Made by a program: the position numbers and the translations under genes. Shown here one piece after another: positions 1-9,161 of a DNA stretch of 64,000 nt. How positions within the stretch are numbered: the stretch's first letter is position 1; every line of letters begins with the position of its first letter. The notes under the pieces were generated by a model. The model had not been told where the DNA came from and did no database searches. It saw only the letters and a list, made by a program, of their open reading frames with translations. Source of the DNA: Bacteroides fragilis NCTC 9343. GTDB taxonomy: Bacteria; Bacteroidota; Bacteroidia; Bacteroidales; Bacteroidaceae. The stretch covers positions 1,674,001 to 1,738,000 of the forward strand of contig NC_003228.3 of NCBI RefSeq assembly GCF_000025985.1, given 5' to 3'.

Positions 1-1293
1 ATTATCGACTACGGAAGCCTGATTTACGTGGGGTTGCAACGTTCGCGTACTGCCCGTGAAGCCATCAAGGTGATGACTGAACTGGTGCAGGAATACGGAT
101 ATTACAGCAGTGGCGAGTCGTTCACCATTGCCGATCCCAATGAAATATGGATTATGGAGATGATAGGTAAAGGTCCCGGCATCCGGGGAGCCGTATGGGT
201 AGCTGTCCGAGTGCCGGACGACTGCATTTCGGCACATGCCAACCAGTCGCGCATCCATCAGTTCGATATGGCTGACAAGGCCAACTGCATGTATTCTAAT
301 GACGTTATTTCTTTTGCCCGCGAAAAAGGATATTTCAGCGGTGTGAACAAAGACTTCAGCTTTGCCGATGCTTATGCACCGCTCGATTTCGGTGCCCGCC
401 GTTTCTGTGAAGCCCGTGTGTGGAGCTACTTCAATATGTTTACCGACCAAGGTGAAGCCTATCTGCCTTATATCCAAGGAAAGACCAATGACCCTATGCC
501 TCTGTTCGTAAAGCCGAAACGCAAACTCTCCGTTCAGGATGTAAAGAATGCCATGCGCGACCATTATGAAGGAACCGCCCTCGACATCAGCAATGATTTT
601 GGTGCCGGACCTTATAAAACACCTTACCGCCTCTCTCCGCTGACTTTCAAGGTAGGCGACCAGGAGTATTTCAATGAGCGTCCCATCTCTACACAACAGA
701 GCGGTTTCGTTTTTGTGGCTCAGATGCGTGCCAATCTTCCCGATGCTGTAGGCGGTGTGCTTTGGTTTGGTACGGATGATGCCAACATGACTGTTTTCAC
801 TCCCGTATATTGTTGTACTACCAAAGCTCCGGTATGCTATACGCGTGTAGACGGTGCCGATTACATCACCTTCTCCTGGAACTCCGCTTTTTGGATTTTC
901 AACTGGGTGGCCAACATGGTATATCCCCGCTACGATTTGATGATCGGCGATGTACGTGCTACGCAGAACGAACTTGAAACCACCTTCAACGAGGCACAGG
1001 AAGGTATTGAAGCAGCTGCTGTTAAGTTGTACGAGAAGAATCCGGAAACGGCTGTGAAGTTTCTGACCAACTATACCGACATGACAGCGCAAAGCACTTT
1101 CAATACTTGGAAACGCTTGGGCGAATTTATCATTGTGAAGTACAATGATGGTGTCATCCGTAAGATGAAGGACGGCAAGTTCGAGCGTAATGCCATTGGT
1201 CAACCCGCAGGCGTGGTACGTCCGGGCTATTCAAAGGAATTCCTTGAAGAGTATGTGAAGCAAACAGGAGAACGCTATAAGGTAACCGAATAA
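1..1293 (+). CDS. C69-family dipeptidase, 3' part
   Basis: The reading frame is open from base 1, so the 5' end with the catalytic N-terminal cysteine of this family lies outside the window. The visible part has the features of the peptidase U34/C69 (PepD-like) family: the GLQRSRTAREAIKVM segment near the start, a YSSGESF stretch followed by ADPNEIWIMEMIGKGPG, and the late NWVANMVYPRYD segment. These enzymes are N-terminal-nucleophile hydrolases that cleave dipeptides. Bacteroides members are often exported, but the signal peptide cannot be judged here. The GTG at base 28 is in frame but is internal to the conserved domain and is not the start. The gene ends 107 bases before the mutase gene, which has its own promoter. 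Confidence 0.85.
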   Translation: MIDYGSLIYVGLQRSRTAREAIKVMTELVQEYGYYSSGESFTIADPNEIWIMEMIGKGPGIRGAVWVAVRVPDDCISAHANQSRIHQFDMADKANCMYSNDVISFAREKGYFSGVNKDFSFADAYAPLDFGARRFCEARVWSYFNMFTDQGEAYLPYIQGKTNDPMPLFVKPKRKLSVQDVKNAMRDHYEGTALDISNDFGAGPYKTPYRLSPLTFKVGDQEYFNERPISTQQSGFVFVAQMRANLPDAVGGVLWFGTDDANMTVFTPVYCCTTKAPVCYTRVDGADYITFSWNSAFWIFNWVANMVYPRYDLMIGDVRATQNELETTFNEAQEGIEAAAVKLYEKNPETAVKFLTNYTDMTAQSTFNTWKRLGEFIIVKYNDGVIRKMKDGKFERNAIGQPAGVVRPGYSKEFLEEYVKQTGERYKVTE

Positions 1294-1346
1294 TCGCTTC
1301 CAAAGAGTTTTCTGATTAAAAGATAGGAATTTCAAACTTATTCTTT

Positions 1347-1354
1347 TACATTTG
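1347..1354 (+). promoter_or_regulatory. Bacteroides -7 promoter element TACATTTG
   Basis: TACATTTG matches the Bacteroides primary-sigma -7 consensus TAnnTTTG exactly and lies 46 bases before the mutase ATG. No clear TTTG -33 box is visible. Transcription would begin near 1361. Confidence 0.55.
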
Positions 1355-1400
1355 TATTTTAAATAAACTAATTATTAATCTCTAAAATATAGATAGAACC

Positions 1401-3146
1401 ATGGGGAATGAAGAACTAATCAAACAGGTGACTGAGAAAGCCGAAAAGTGGCTGACCCCGGCGTATGATGCCGAAACTCAGGCTGAAGTGAAACGCATGC
1501 TGGAGAACGAAGATAAGACAGAATTGATCGAGGCCTTTTACAAAGATCTCGAGTTTGGTACGGGCGGACTCCGTGGGATCATGGGCGTAGGTACCAATCG
1601 TATGAACATCTATACTGTCGGAGCTGCTACCCAGGGACTCTCTAACTATCTGAACGCAAACTTTAAAGATATGAAACAGATTTCGGTTGTAGTCGGATAC
1701 GATTGCCGTAACAACAGTTCTCTGTTTGCCAAGATCTCTGCGGATATTTTCTCGGCCAATGGCATTAAGGTATATTTGTTCGAAGAGATGCGTCCCACTC
1801 CGGAGATGTCTTTTGCCATCCGTCATCTCGGTTGCCAGAGCGGCATTATCCTGACTGCTTCACACAACCCGAAAGAATACAACGGTTATAAGGCTTATTG
1901 GGACGACGGTGCGCAAGTACTGGCTCCGCACGATAAGGGCATTATCGATGAAGTGAATAAGATTGCTTCTGCTGCCGATATCAAGTTCCAGGGTAACCCG
2001 GATCTGATTCAGATCATCGGAGAAGATGTCGATAAGATATATCTGGATATGGTGAAGACTGTTTCTATCGATCCTGAAGCGATCGCCCGCCATAAAGATA
2101 TGAAGATTGTATACACTCCGATCCACGGTACAGGCATGATGCTGATTCCGCGTGCACTGAAGATGTGGGGATTCGAGAACGTATATACCGTGCCCGAGCA
2201 GATGATTAAGGACGGTAACTTCCCGACAGTTGTCTCTCCGAATCCGGAGAATGCGGAAGCTTTGACGATGGCTCTTAATCTGGCTAAAGAAATTGATGCC
2301 GACCTTGTAATGGCTTCCGACCCGGATGCCGACCGCGTAGGTATCGCTTGTAAGAACGATAAAGGCGAATGGGTATTGATTAATGGTAACCAGACTTGTC
2401 TGATGTATCTTTATTACATCATCACTCAATATAACAAACTGGGCAAAATGACCGGTAATGAATTTTGTGTGAAAACTATCGTTACTACCGAACTGATCAA
2501 GAAGATTGCCGATAAGAATCACATTGAGATGCTCGATTGCTACACCGGTTTCAAATGGATTGCCCGTGAAATTCGTTTGCGTGAAGGCAAGAAGAAATAC
2601 ATCGGCGGTGGTGAAGAAAGCTATGGCTTTCTGGCTGAGGACTTTGTTCGTGATAAAGACGCTGTTTCTGCTTGCTGCCTGATTGCCGAAGTGGCTGCTT
2701 GGGCCAAGGATAACGGAAAGACTCTGTATCAGTTGCTGATGGACATCTACGTTGAATATGGATTCTCTAAGGAATTTACTGTAAACGTTGTGAAACCGGG
2801 TAAGAGCGGTGCGGAAGAGATTAAAGCCATGATGGAGAATTTCCGTGCTAACCCTCCGAAAGAGTTGGGTGGTTCGAAAGTGGTTCTGTCGAAAGATTAC
2901 AAGACTCTGAAACAAACCGACGCAGCGGGCCATGTGACTGACATCGATATGCCGGAATCATCGAATGTACTGCAATATTTCACAGAAGACGGTGGAAAAG
3001 TATCTGTTCGTCCGTCAGGAACGGAGCCGAAGATCAAATTCTATATCGAAGTGAAAGGTGAGATGGGATGCCGCAACTGTTTTGCTACTGCCGATGCAGA
3101 AGCTACTGAAAAAGTAGAAGCAGTGAAGAAGTCACTGGGTATTTAA
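1401..3146 (+). CDS. phospho-sugar mutase (phosphoglucomutase / phosphomannomutase family)
   Basis: A complete 581-residue alpha-D-phosphohexomutase, interconverting hexose 1- and 6-phosphates in the cytoplasm for glycogen, capsule or cell-wall precursor metabolism. All four signature loops are present: the phosphoserine loop TASHNP with the catalytic Ser at residue 154, the Mg-binding loop DPDADRVG, the sugar-specificity loop GGEESYGF, and the C-terminal phosphate-binding loop RPSGTEPKIKFY. The length fits the long PgcA/PGM2-like branch. Whether glucose or mannose phosphate is the main substrate cannot be read from the sequence. It stands alone, with a promoter upstream and a decayed spacer downstream. 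Confidence 0.93.
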   Translation: MGNEELIKQVTEKAEKWLTPAYDAETQAEVKRMLENEDKTELIEAFYKDLEFGTGGLRGIMGVGTNRMNIYTVGAATQGLSNYLNANFKDMKQISVVVGYDCRNNSSLFAKISADIFSANGIKVYLFEEMRPTPEMSFAIRHLGCQSGIILTASHNPKEYNGYKAYWDDGAQVLAPHDKGIIDEVNKIASAADIKFQGNPDLIQIIGEDVDKIYLDMVKTVSIDPEAIARHKDMKIVYTPIHGTGMMLIPRALKMWGFENVYTVPEQMIKDGNFPTVVSPNPENAEALTMALNLAKEIDADLVMASDPDADRVGIACKNDKGEWVLINGNQTCLMYLYYIITQYNKLGKMTGNEFCVKTIVTTELIKKIADKNHIEMLDCYTGFKWIAREIRLREGKKKYIGGGEESYGFLAEDFVRDKDAVSACCLIAEVAAWAKDNGKTLYQLLMDIYVEYGFSKEFTVNVVKPGKSGAEEIKAMMENFRANPPKELGGSKVVLSKDYKTLKQTDAAGHVTDIDMPESSNVLQYFTEDGGKVSVRPSGTEPKIKFYIEVKGEMGCRNCFATADAEATEKVEAVKKSLGI

Positions 3147-3151
3147 AGGAG

Positions 3152-3490
3152 CTATTTTAAATACTCTTTTGACGGATACTTAGCATCATATAAATGTATC
3201 CATAATATTATTGGAATGCCTTGTTCTTCATTGGATGGGGCATTTCTTTTGGGGCTATTCTCTAAAAAGCCGAGGACCTGTGCAGTGCCTTCCACCTGGA
3301 CAATGTCTCCTATCCGCGTGCTGATTTTTCCCGTTTCTACAATGATAGGGAGAGTGACAGGGAAACGATCACTGTCGTTTTCCTGGATAAATAGTTCTCA
3401 GGACCTGGCGAGAACTTATTTTTTCCATCGAATGCAAACCGACAGTCAATTACTTGGGTACTGTCATAGAGGGATGTGCTGTGAATTGTT
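3152..3490 (-). pseudogene. frameshifted relic of an unrecognised protein
   Basis: On the minus strand two adjoining frames read like real protein. The first, up to about 3395, gives VIDCRFAFDGKNKFSPGPEN. The second, from there to a stop at 3152-3154, gives RFPVTLPIIVETGKISTRIG and then a stretch ending GTAQVLGFLENSPKR. A single frame change near 3395 would join them. There is no start codon in the first frame before an upstream stop. The plus-strand ORF over the same bases (3216-3533) is a low-complexity shadow. I do not recognise the family; this looks like the remains of a small gene. Confidence 0.35.
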
Positions 3491-4035
3491 TTTTAATTAT
3501 ACTTTCTTCTTTGTATTTTATTTATTCGGCTGAAGTTCTATTTCTATATTTTTACGGTACTTTTAGTCGTAGTCCAAAGGTCTTTAACTTAGAGATATTG
3601 CCTGAGACACTTATATAACTTTGCGACTTGAGGTGCTGATATATTCATAACATTACTTTAGAATATGAACTCTTATTTGCACTTTATCCTTGATGCTGAA
3701 TCAGTCTAGGTTCAGAAGATCTATTAGAATATAACTAATAGAAGTATGGCCTTCTCCGTCAGTGAGTATAAATCTGTTTTTTCACGAGTATGTATCCTCC
3801 ATCCTAAAAAAGTGGTTAATGTGTTGATAGTGTATAAGTAAAGTTTTTTGCAAATTATAAATGATAATTAGCCATTTTACTATCATAATATATAATATTA
3901 TATATTAAAATCTTTTTAAATGTTCTTTGTTTAATAATTAATTTGTGACCTTCGCACGTCAAAGATACACAACGAAATGAAGGAGTCTTGTGCGATGTTT
4001 ATGAAAATATTTTTAGAACCTTTTAATCCTATGTA
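3491..4035. other. AT-rich spacer upstream of the ECF sigma gene
   Basis: About 545 bases without a credible ORF, tRNA or repeat. The last 200 bases are very AT-rich (a TATAATATTATATATTAAAA tract near 3890) and must hold the promoter of the sigma/anti-sigma pair, but I see no clear TTTG / TAnnTTTG arrangement. Confidence 0.5.
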
Positions 4036-4614
4036 ATGCATATTAAGACTAATCCGAAAGATAAAATGTCTTTTAATCAGCTATATAATGATTATCAGAC
4101 ACGTTTTTTGAATTTTGCTAATACCTATGTCAGAGATTGGGATGTAGCGGAAGATATAACAACAGAGGCGTTAATTTATTATTGGGAAAACAGAAATACT
4201 TTATCTGAAGTATCCAATATTCCTGCATATATACTTACCATCATAAAAAACAAAAGTCTTAATTATCTTCGTCATTTGCAGATACGGGAAGAACATTCTG
4301 AAAATATTAGAAAATATATTGAGTGGGAACTCAATGCACGTATCGTTTCTTTAGATGCTTGCGAACCTTATGAACTTTTAGTCAAAGAGATGCAAGAGTT
4401 GATTCAGCAAACTTTGGATAAACTGCCGGAACGTACACGCAAAATATTTATTTTAAGCCGTTATGAAAACAAATCGTATAAGGAGATTGCTGCTTTAATG
4501 AATATGACAACCAAAGGTGTAGACTTTCATATTTGTAAAGCTTTAAAGGCATTACAGATTAACCTAAAAGATTATTTTCCATTATTTCTTTATTTTTTGA
4601 TGAAATTTCACTAG
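4036..4614 (+). CDS. ECF RNA polymerase sigma-70 factor (Bacteroides SusC/D-associated type)
   Basis: A 192-residue extracytoplasmic-function sigma factor. Region 2 is seen around residues 14-75 (FNQLYNDYQTRFLNFANTYV, then DVAEDITTEALIYYW). Region 4 is near residues 120-175, with a helix-turn-helix containing LPERTRKIFILSRYENKSYKEIA. It should direct RNA polymerase to the SusC/D operon when released by the FecR-type protein encoded 52 bases downstream. Sigma / anti-sigma / STN-containing SusC is the usual order of ECF-controlled glycan loci in Bacteroides. The gene is markedly AT-rich relative to its neighbours. Confidence 0.93.
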   Translation: MHIKTNPKDKMSFNQLYNDYQTRFLNFANTYVRDWDVAEDITTEALIYYWENRNTLSEVSNIPAYILTIIKNKSLNYLRHLQIREEHSENIRKYIEWELNARIVSLDACEPYELLVKEMQELIQQTLDKLPERTRKIFILSRYENKSYKEIAALMNMTTKGVDFHICKALKALQINLKDYFPLFLYFLMKFH

Positions 4615-4666
4615 GATACCTTTCCCATGAAGTGCCTTATACATAAAGGGACATTAATACATTGTC

Positions 4667-5602
4667 ATGGACAAAGATTTACTATATAATTTTTATAAAG
4701 GAAAGGTTTCTATAGAAGAAGGACAAAGGGTCAAGGCTTGGGTAGAAGCATCAGACGAAAACGAGCGCGCCTTCTATAGGGAACGTAAAATTTTTGATGC
4801 CTTGATGCTTAATAATCCGCTTCCGGTAAAGAAAACCTCTTTTTTCAATTTTACACATTATAAAAAAATAGAGTGGCTGAAAATTGCCATGACTGTAATA
4901 TTGACATTTCTGCTTAGTTATTTCTATCAGGAGTATAAAGCCGGTCTGGATTCAGTGGCAATGAGTACGATTTCTGTTCCTGAAGGACAAAGAACCAATG
5001 TCACATTACCCGATGGTAGTAATGTTTGGTTAAATGCATGTACAACGATACAATATCCGACTTCTTTTAACAGCCGGGAGCGTTTCGTTATACTAAAAGG
5101 AGAAGCTTATTTTGATGTGAAAAAGAATAAAAGCAGACCGTTTATAGTGCACACAGATGCTTATAGCATCGAAGTATTAGGTACGAAGTTTAATGTGGAT
5201 GCATATCCGGAAACAGAAAAATTTGAAACTACATTGATGCATGGCAGTGTAAAGGTCACTTTGAAAGCAGATTCATCGCAAACAGTAATATTAAAGCCTG
5301 ATCATAAATTGTCATTAGAAAAAGGACGGTTTGTAATGACTAAAGTGGAAGATTATAATCCTTATCGATGGAAAGAAGGGCTTATCTGTTTCTCTGACGA
5401 ATCTTTTCCTAATATTATGAAAGACTTTGAAAAGTATTACGGAGTGAAAATAGTGATAGAGAATAAAAATGTATTGCAGATTAATTTTACGGGGAAATTC
5501 AGACAAACCGACGGAATAGATTATGCGCTTCGTATCTTACAAAAAAATATAGATTTCCAATATGAGAAAGATAATGAAAAACAAATTATCTATATAAAAT
5601 AA
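4667..5602 (+). CDS. FecR-family anti-sigma factor with DUF4974 C-terminus
   Basis: 311 residues. The short N-terminal cytoplasmic region, which would hold the sigma factor, is followed by one membrane segment at about residues 71-87 (LKIAMTVILTFLLSYFY). Next come a periplasmic FecR domain (TLPDGSNVWLNACTTIQYP, then ERFVILKGEAYFDVKK) and a C-terminal DUF4974 domain (ESFPNIMKDFEKYYGVKI, ending KQIIYIK). By family knowledge it senses the loaded SusC through the receptor's STN domain and frees the sigma factor. It is co-directional with the sigma gene and separated from susC by a strong hairpin, so sigma/anti-sigma and susCD are probably separate transcripts. Confidence 0.92.
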   Translation: MDKDLLYNFYKGKVSIEEGQRVKAWVEASDENERAFYRERKIFDALMLNNPLPVKKTSFFNFTHYKKIEWLKIAMTVILTFLLSYFYQEYKAGLDSVAMSTISVPEGQRTNVTLPDGSNVWLNACTTIQYPTSFNSRERFVILKGEAYFDVKKNKSRPFIVHTDAYSIEVLGTKFNVDAYPETEKFETTLMHGSVKVTLKADSSQTVILKPDHKLSLEKGRFVMTKVEDYNPYRWKEGLICFSDESFPNIMKDFEKYYGVKIVIENKNVLQINFTGKFRQTDGIDYALRILQKNIDFQYEKDNEKQIIYIK

Positions 5603-5661
5603 AGTATTAATTCTTAAAAGCGAAATGCCTATGAAAAATGATCTAAGTTAACCTATTGAGA

Positions 5662-5693
5662 ATGCCGATAGGTGTTCCCGCACCTATCGGCAT
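5662..5693 (+). terminator. 13-bp hairpin between anti-sigma and susC
   Basis: ATGCCGATAGGTG and CACCTATCGGCAT form a perfect 13-bp stem around the 6-base loop TTCCCG. It lies 60 bases after the anti-sigma stop. No long T-run follows directly, so it could also act as an RNA-processing or protective structure. Confidence 0.6.
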
Positions 5694-5750
5694 AAGAAAT
5701 CAACACAATTTTTTATTAAAAATGTATCAATTTAAAATCTATACAAAGGT

Positions 5751-8700
5751 ATGAAAAATAACACTTTGTCGGGGTCATATTACCCTAAAAATCCCCAAAT
5801 AAAACATTTTTTTAGAATTATGAGAATTACATTGTTCCTATTGATGGCATGTGTTTTTTCTTTATATGCCGGAAATTCCTATTCTCAAAATACAAGAGTT
5901 AGTTTTGCCATGGATAATGTAGGACTCAATAAGGTCCTAGAGGAGATAGAGAGTCAGACGGATTATCTTTTTATTTATAATAGTCAGATAAATGTAAATA
6001 AGCTAGTTACTATTAAGGCAAATAAGCAGACGGTTTCAAAGGTATTGGATCAAATATTACAGAACACTGGTATTGAATATAAATTGGAAGGTTCGCATAT
6101 TATATTAGAAAAAAAAGTAGAAGAAGTTCACAATAGCTCGTCCGCCGTTCAGCAACAGCAAACTAAAAAGATAACCGGAAAAGTTGTCGATAAGACAGGA
6201 GAGGCTATTATTGGAGCGAATGTCAAAATACAAGGTACAGATAAAGGAACTATTACTGATCTCGATGGTAATTTTATCTTGGAGGTTGCTCCAAAGGATG
6301 TGCTTGTTATCAGTTACATAGGCTATTTGGATACGAAAGTTCCCATAGCTGGGCAAAAACAGATCCATGTGGTGTTGTCTGAGGATAATAAAATGTTGGA
6401 CGAAGTCGTTGTAATTGGTTATGGTACTACTTCTACACGCAAGATGGCGTCTGCTGTTACAGCCGTGAAAGGTGAGAAACTACAGGACTTGCCATTTAAT
6501 AGTGTAGCAGCTTCACTGGCCGGACGTGCAACAGGTGTTATTGTACAATCATCAGGTGGTGAACCGGGATCTGCTCCTTCTATCTCGATCCGTGGCGGTG
6601 GCGCACCTGTCTATGTCATAGATGGTGTTATTTCCGATGCTTGGGATTTCAATACGTTGAATCCGAATGATATCGAAAGCCTTTCAATTCTAAAGGATGC
6701 AGCATCTCTGGCTGTTTACGGTTCACGGGCTGCCAATGGTATCGTGATGGTGAAAACCAAACAGGGAGGTAAGGGAAAGACAGCGGTGAATTATACGTTT
6801 AATGCTGAATTCAGCCAACCTACCAAATTACTGAAAAAGACTCGTGGTTATGACTATGCTTACAACCAAATGCTTGCCGGTATCAATGATGGTTTGGACG
6901 AGGCAGATTTACCTTTTAATCAGGAAGTATTGGATATCATTAAAAATCAGTCAGATCCTTATACATCCGGACACGCCGATACAGATTGGCTGGGAGAAGG
7001 ATTGAAAACTGTTGCTCCTCAATACAAGCATACGGTATCATTGAGTGGAAGCGGCAATAAGGTGAATTACTATATTTCTCTGGGTATGCTCAATCAAGGT
7101 AGTATCTATACTTCGAATGCATTGAACTATGACCGCTATACAGTTCGCAGTAATGTTAACACGACTTTTGATAAGATTGGTCTGAAGGTCAGCCTGAATC
7201 TGAACGGAGCTTATGAAAAAAAGGAATACCCCTCTTTCTCAGCGGCAAAGATCTGGGAAGATCTTTATAACCAGTCTCCGCTGAATCCGGCTTACAATAA
7301 GGATGGTACTTATGCCGCAGTTACCGACCATCCGTTGGCGGAAATGGACAAGCGTTCGGGATATAACAGGAACTATGGCAAATTCATAAATACCCAAGTG
7401 GCTGCAGACTGGACATTGCCTTGGTTAAAGGAGTTAACCTTGGGTGCTATGTTCAACTATCGTCTGAACGACTCACATGTGAAGAAATTCAGTACCAAGG
7501 CTCCTCAGTATTACGCAGATGGAGCTGTATATCCAATAGGTAAACCGACATTGAATGAAGAAGGCTATTGGGGAGAGTCCTACAATTTCGAAGTAAGTGC
7601 CGCTTATGTGAAAACTTTTGCCGAAAAGCATACGATTGATGCTAAATTCGTTTATAATGTTGCAGAAAATACTGGATGGAATTTTAATGCATATCGTGGG
7701 GAATACTTATCTACGGTTGTGGACCAGCTATTTGCCGGTGCAGCAGATACGCAGCAGAATGGCGGCAATTCGGATGAAGGAGGACGTATGGGATTGGTAG
7801 GTCGTTTGAAATATGACTTTATGAATCGGTATATCGTGGAAGGTAGTTTCCGTTACGATGGATCGGATAACTTCACTCCAGGACATCGTTGGGGATTCTT
7901 CCCCTCCGGAGCGGTGGCGTGGGCCATCAGTGAAGAACCTTTCTTCAAAGAGTGGGATCAACATGTATTCGATTTGCTCAAGCTACGCGCTTCTTATGGA
8001 CAGACCGGTACGGAAAATGGAGTAAATCGTTTCGGCTATCTTTCTACCTATAGTCTGGATGAGAAAAAAATAGTGATTGGGGGAAAACTGCAATCAGGAT
8101 TTAGTGAAGGGGCTTTGGTGTCTCCGGAACTGCTGAGCTGGTATCAGGTGAATTCCTTTAACCTGGGATTGGATATGGCTTTCTTCAACAATCGCTTGAA
8201 AGGTACCTTTGATTATTTCTATTACGTAACCAAAGGTGGTTTGATGAGTCCGGGAGACCGTTATACAACTCCTTTGGGTAAACCTTTACCACAAATAAAA
8301 TCGAATAGCGAACAACGTCGCGAAGGTGTGGAGTTGACAATGCGCTGGTCAGATACGACTCCGCGTAAATTCACTTATGAAGTAGGGTTCAATATGACCT
8401 ACTTTAATAGCCTGTGGAAAGTGAAAGCGGATGAAGCATTATCTGACTTGATGAATCCTTACAAACGTCAAACACATCAGACCGATTACTATGGGTTGGG
8501 ATACATAGATACAGGACTTTATCAAAACAAAGAGGATATCCTGAACTCTCCCCGAAGATTGGGATCTACCCAAACTAAGCTCGGAGACATTGGTTATACG
8601 GATGTGAACGGTGATGGTAAAATAGACGGTGAAGACCAGGTACGTATCGGAAAGCCGACAATGCCTCACTTTACTTATGCCTTTGATTTTTCTTTGGGTT

Positions 8701-9146
8701 ATGAAGGATTCACTTTGTCCGGTTTACTTTATGGGACAGGTGAACGCTACATGACTTTTGGCAATCGTTATCAGTCAGGTGAAGGAAAATACCTGTATTA
8801 TGAAAACCAGTTGAATTATTGGAGACCGGACAATACAGGTGCGGATTTTCCTAGAATTTCGATCAGTTCCGGTGTAAACGGAAATAATAATAAGGCAGGA
8901 TCGACTTTCTGGATGCGGAATGCATCATATCTTCGTCTGAAGGATTTGCAGTTGAGCTATGACTTTAAATATAAATACCTGAAAAAATGTGACTGGTTGC
9001 AGACGTGTCGTGTGAATCTGAGTGGTAGTAATCTTTTCACTATTTCAGGTGTTAGCAAATTTTTCGATCCGGAAACATCAAGTACCAGCGGCGACGGCTA
9101 TCCTGTACAAAGAGTTTATTCAATTGGTGTAACAATAGGTTTTTAA
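5751..9146 (+). CDS. SusC-family TonB-dependent receptor with N-terminal STN domain
   Basis: A 1131-residue outer-membrane importer. In order: an extended N-terminus with a signal segment (MRITLFLLMACVFSLYAG), an STN (secretin/TonB short N-terminal) domain around residues 50-120, a carboxypeptidase-regulatory-like beta domain (GKVVDKTGEAIIGANVKIQG) at about 140-225, the SusC plug beginning LDEVVVIGYGT, and a long beta-barrel ending in VYSIGVTIGF with a terminal aromatic residue. SusC proteins form the TonB-powered pore under the SusD lid and import oligosaccharides. The STN domain marks receptors that signal to FecR-type anti-sigma factors, which fits the two genes upstream. susD follows after 15 bases. 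Confidence 0.96.
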   Translation: MKNNTLSGSYYPKNPQIKHFFRIMRITLFLLMACVFSLYAGNSYSQNTRVSFAMDNVGLNKVLEEIESQTDYLFIYNSQINVNKLVTIKANKQTVSKVLDQILQNTGIEYKLEGSHIILEKKVEEVHNSSSAVQQQQTKKITGKVVDKTGEAIIGANVKIQGTDKGTITDLDGNFILEVAPKDVLVISYIGYLDTKVPIAGQKQIHVVLSEDNKMLDEVVVIGYGTTSTRKMASAVTAVKGEKLQDLPFNSVAASLAGRATGVIVQSSGGEPGSAPSISIRGGGAPVYVIDGVISDAWDFNTLNPNDIESLSILKDAASLAVYGSRAANGIVMVKTKQGGKGKTAVNYTFNAEFSQPTKLLKKTRGYDYAYNQMLAGINDGLDEADLPFNQEVLDIIKNQSDPYTSGHADTDWLGEGLKTVAPQYKHTVSLSGSGNKVNYYISLGMLNQGSIYTSNALNYDRYTVRSNVNTTFDKIGLKVSLNLNGAYEKKEYPSFSAAKIWEDLYNQSPLNPAYNKDGTYAAVTDHPLAEMDKRSGYNRNYGKFINTQVAADWTLPWLKELTLGAMFNYRLNDSHVKKFSTKAPQYYADGAVYPIGKPTLNEEGYWGESYNFEVSAAYVKTFAEKHTIDAKFVYNVAENTGWNFNAYRGEYLSTVVDQLFAGAADTQQNGGNSDEGGRMGLVGRLKYDFMNRYIVEGSFRYDGSDNFTPGHRWGFFPSGAVAWAISEEPFFKEWDQHVFDLLKLRASYGQTGTENGVNRFGYLSTYSLDEKKIVIGGKLQSGFSEGALVSPELLSWYQVNSFNLGLDMAFFNNRLKGTFDYFYYVTKGGLMSPGDRYTTPLGKPLPQIKSNSEQRREGVELTMRWSDTTPRKFTYEVGFNMTYFNSLWKVKADEALSDLMNPYKRQTHQTDYYGLGYIDTGLYQNKEDILNSPRRLGSTQTKLGDIGYTDVNGDGKIDGEDQVRIGKPTMPHFTYAFDFSLGYEGFTLSGLLYGTGERYMTFGNRYQSGEGKYLYYENQLNYWRPDNTGADFPRISISSGVNGNNNKAGSTFWMRNASYLRLKDLQLSYDFKYKYLKKCDWLQTCRVNLSGSNLFTISGVSKFFDPETSSTSGDGYPVQRVYSIGVTIGF

Positions 9147-9161
9147 TAGGGAGGAATACAT

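Noticed and set aside
1860..2933. Long minus-strand ORF of 357 codons inside the mutase gene
   Set aside because: It is the antisense shadow of a gene with all catalytic motifs; its translation is rich in His/Phe/Ile without domain character.
3216..3533. Plus-strand ORF of 105 codons after the mutase
   Set aside because: Low-complexity Phe-rich end and no ribosome site; the minus strand carries the protein-like relic.
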